Shown one piece after another: positions 62,425 through 64,000 of a stretch of 64,000 nucleotides of DNA. The number at the start of each line of letters is the position of its first letter. The stretch's first letter is position 1. The notes beneath the pieces were generated by a model. That model saw nothing but the letters and a program-made list of their open reading frames with translations, had not been told where the DNA came from and searched no databases. Both the position numbers and the translations under genes were made by a program. The DNA is from Burkholderia sp. NRF60-BP8 (GTDB lineage Bacteria > Pseudomonadota > Gammaproteobacteria > Burkholderiales > Burkholderiaceae), in contig NZ_CP013373.1 of the NCBI RefSeq assembly GCF_001522585.2, forward strand, positions 3,363,376 through 3,427,375, written 5' to 3'.

Positions 62425-64000
62425 TGAACGATTTCTGGCAACACTGTTCCGCACTGCTGGAGCGCGAGCTGACGCCCCAGCAGTACGTGACGTGGATCAA
62501 ACCCTTGGCCCCGGTGGCCTTCGATGCGTCGGCGAACACGCTGTCCATCGCCGCGCCGAACCGCTTCAAGCTGGACTGGGTCAAGAGCCAGTTTTCGGGC
62601 CGCATCTCCGATCTGGCCCGAGAATTCTGGAACACGCCGATCGAAGTCCAGTTCGTCCTCGATCCGAAGGCCGGCATGCGCAGCGCGCCCGCAGGCGCCG
62701 CCCCGGCCGCCCCACGTGCGCCGCTGGCCCCGAGCGGCCCGGCCGCGACGGTCGCCGCGATCGCCGCCAACCTGACCGCGCATGCCGCCGCGGCGCCCAG
62801 CGCGCCGGCCGACGTACCGATGACGCCGTCCGCGGCCGCCGCGCACCACCTGAATGCCGACGACGCCGACATCGATCTGCCGAGCCTGCCCGCGCACGAA
62901 GCGGCGGCCGGCCGCCGCACGTGGCGCCCGGGCCCGGGCGCCGCGCCCGCCAACGGCGGCGAAGCCGATTCGATGTACGAACGTTCGAAGCTGAACCCCG
63001 TGCTCACGTTCGACAACTTCGTGACCGGCAAGGCGAACCAGCTCGCTCGCGCCGCCGCGATCCAGGTCGCGGACAACCCCGGCATCTCGTACAACCCGCT
63101 GTTCCTGTACGGTGGCGTCGGCCTCGGCAAGACCCACCTGATCCACGCGATCGGCAACCAGCTGCTGCTCGACAAGGCCGGCGCGCGGATCCGCTACATC
63201 CACGCGGAACAGTACGTGTCCGACGTGGTGAAGGCGTACCAGCGCAAGGCGTTCGACGATTTCAAGCGCTACTACCACTCGCTCGACCTGCTGCTGATCG
63301 ACGATATCCAGTTCTTCTCCGGCAAGTCGCGCACGCAAGAGGAATTCTTCTACGCGTTCGAGGCGCTCGTCGCGAACAAGGCGCAGGTGATCATCACCAG
63401 CGACACGTATCCGAAGGAAATCTCGGGCATCGACGATCGCCTGATCTCGCGCTTCGACTCGGGCCTCACCGTCGCGATCGAGCCGCCCGAGCTGGAAATG
63501 CGCGTCGCGATCCTGATGCGCAAGGCGCAATCGGAAGGCGTGAACCTGTCGGAAGACGTCGCGTTCTTCGTCGCGAAGCACCTGCGCTCGAACGTGCGCG
63601 AACTCGAAGGCGCGCTGCGCAAGATCCTCGCGTATTCGAAGTTCCACGGCCGCGAGATCTCGATCGAGCTGACCAAGGAAGCGCTGAAGGACCTGCTGAC
63701 CGTGCAGAACCGGCAGATTTCGGTCGAGAACATCCAGAAGACCGTCGCCGACTTCTACAACATCAAGGTCGCGGACATGTACTCGAAGAAGCGCCCCGCG
63801 AACATCGCGCGGCCGCGGCAGATCGCGATGTATCTCGCGAAGGAACTCACGCAGAAGAGCCTGCCGGAGATCGGCGAGCTGTTCGGCGGGCGCGATCACA
63901 CCACCGTGCTGCACGCGGTGCGCAAGATCGCCGACGAACGCAGCAAGGACGCGCAGCTCAACCACGAGCTGCACGTGCTGGAACAGACACTGAAGGGCTG
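62424..64000 (+). CDS. dnaA: Chromosomal replication initiator protein DnaA (stop cut by window end)
   Basis: 525 aa are complete; the final stop codon is missing its last base at 64000. Domain I (1-80; [21 protein letters not shown]), a long Ala/Pro-rich domain II (about 85-180), the AAA+ domain with Walker A GGVGLGKT at 230-237 and Walker [10 protein letters not shown] near 290, and domain IV with the DnaA-box signature [14 protein letters not shown] at 62424 has no Shine-Dalgarno and overlaps the mini-ORF stop. dnaN is expected next. Confidence 0.97.
   Translation, partial: MNDFWQHCSALLERELTPQQYVTWIKPLAPVAFDASANTLSIAAPNRFKLDWVKSQFSGRISDLAREFWNTPIEVQFVLDPKAGMRSAPAGAAPAAPRAPLAPSGPAATVAAIAANLTAHAAAAPSAPADVPMTPSAAAAHHLNADDADIDLPSLPAHEAAAGRRTWRPGPGAAPANGGEADSMYERSKLNPVLTFDNFVTGKANQLARAAAIQVADNPGISYNPLFLYGGVGLGKTHLIHAIGNQLLLDKAGARIRYIHAEQYVSDVVKAYQRKAFDDFKRYYHSLDLLLIDDIQFFSGKSRTQEEFFYAFEALVANKAQVIITSDTYPKEISGIDDRLISRFDSGLTVAIEPPELEMRVAILMRKAQSEGVNLSEDVAFFVAKHLRSNVRELEGALRKILAYSKFHGREISIELTKEALKDLLTVQNRQISVENIQKTVADFYNIKVADMYSKKRPANIARPRQIAMYLAKELTQKSLPEIGELFGGRDHTTVLHAVRKIADERSKDAQLNHELHVLEQTLKG

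Overview
The window is ordinary core-chromosome sequence of a GC-rich beta-proteobacterium, most likely a Burkholderia of the B. cepacia complex (chromosome 1, dnaA neighbourhood). The evidence is about 67% GC with G/C-ending codons, a QueE with the Cx14CxxC cluster described for B. multivorans, a Burkholderia-type aminoethylphosphonate cluster with its own GntR regulator, a DUF4148 protein, and the rpmH-rnpA-yidD-yidC-mnmE / dnaA junction. I see no insertion sequence, prophage, integrase or CRISPR array. Species assignment is inference.

Layout. 1-5.2 kb: rod-shape genes mreC-mreD-mrdA-rodA (+). 5.3-9.1 kb (-): a class II aldolase coupled to a Sel1-repeat protein, then queC-queE-queD for queuosine. 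9.4-18.2 kb (-): tRNA-Phe, an NtrY-like kinase with a response regulator that lacks the AAA+ domain, a DUF4390 protein, rsmB, htpX, a LysE exporter, fmt and def. 18.4-22.9 kb (+): dprA, a thioredoxin-like protein, topB. 23-29.9 kb: LysR regulator, 2-hydroxyacid dehydrogenase, patatin, PaaI thioesterase, tRNA-Lys, a DUF3592 membrane protein, and a CGNR regulator divergent from an Asp-nucleophile alpha/beta hydrolase across a perfect 10-bp inverted repeat.

30-44 kb is the main metabolic island. phnA-phnY (-) and phnS-phnT-phnU-phnW plus a FAD oxidoreductase (+) diverge from one interlocked bidirectional promoter. They are followed by gntR/phnR (-), a Tat-exported phospholipase C (-) and a LysR regulator (+). 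The predicted route is uptake of 2-aminoethylphosphonate, transamination (PhnW) to phosphonoacetaldehyde, oxidation (PhnY) to phosphonoacetate, and C-P cleavage (PhnA) to acetate plus phosphate. No phosphonatase (PhnX) is present. A TTGTnnACAA motif lies on both the divergent promoter and the phnR promoter.

44-57 kb is mixed: L-lactate permease, DUF4148 protein, gshA, an ada-alkA alkylation-repair pair with a palindromic operator candidate, a candidate small RNA with two anti-Shine-Dalgarno motifs, VOC and YaeQ proteins, speG, a GGDEF cyclase and several very small proteins. 57-64 kb: mnmE, an opposite-strand XRE-type regulator that splits the classical operon, yidC-yidD-rnpA-rpmH (-), and dnaA (+), whose stop codon is cut by the window end.

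The least-explained items are the phn FAD oxidoreductase and shared operators, the twin anti-SD RNA, the hydrolase/CGNR pair, the palindromes by the XRE gene, and the dnaA start with a stop-start-overlapping mini-ORF.
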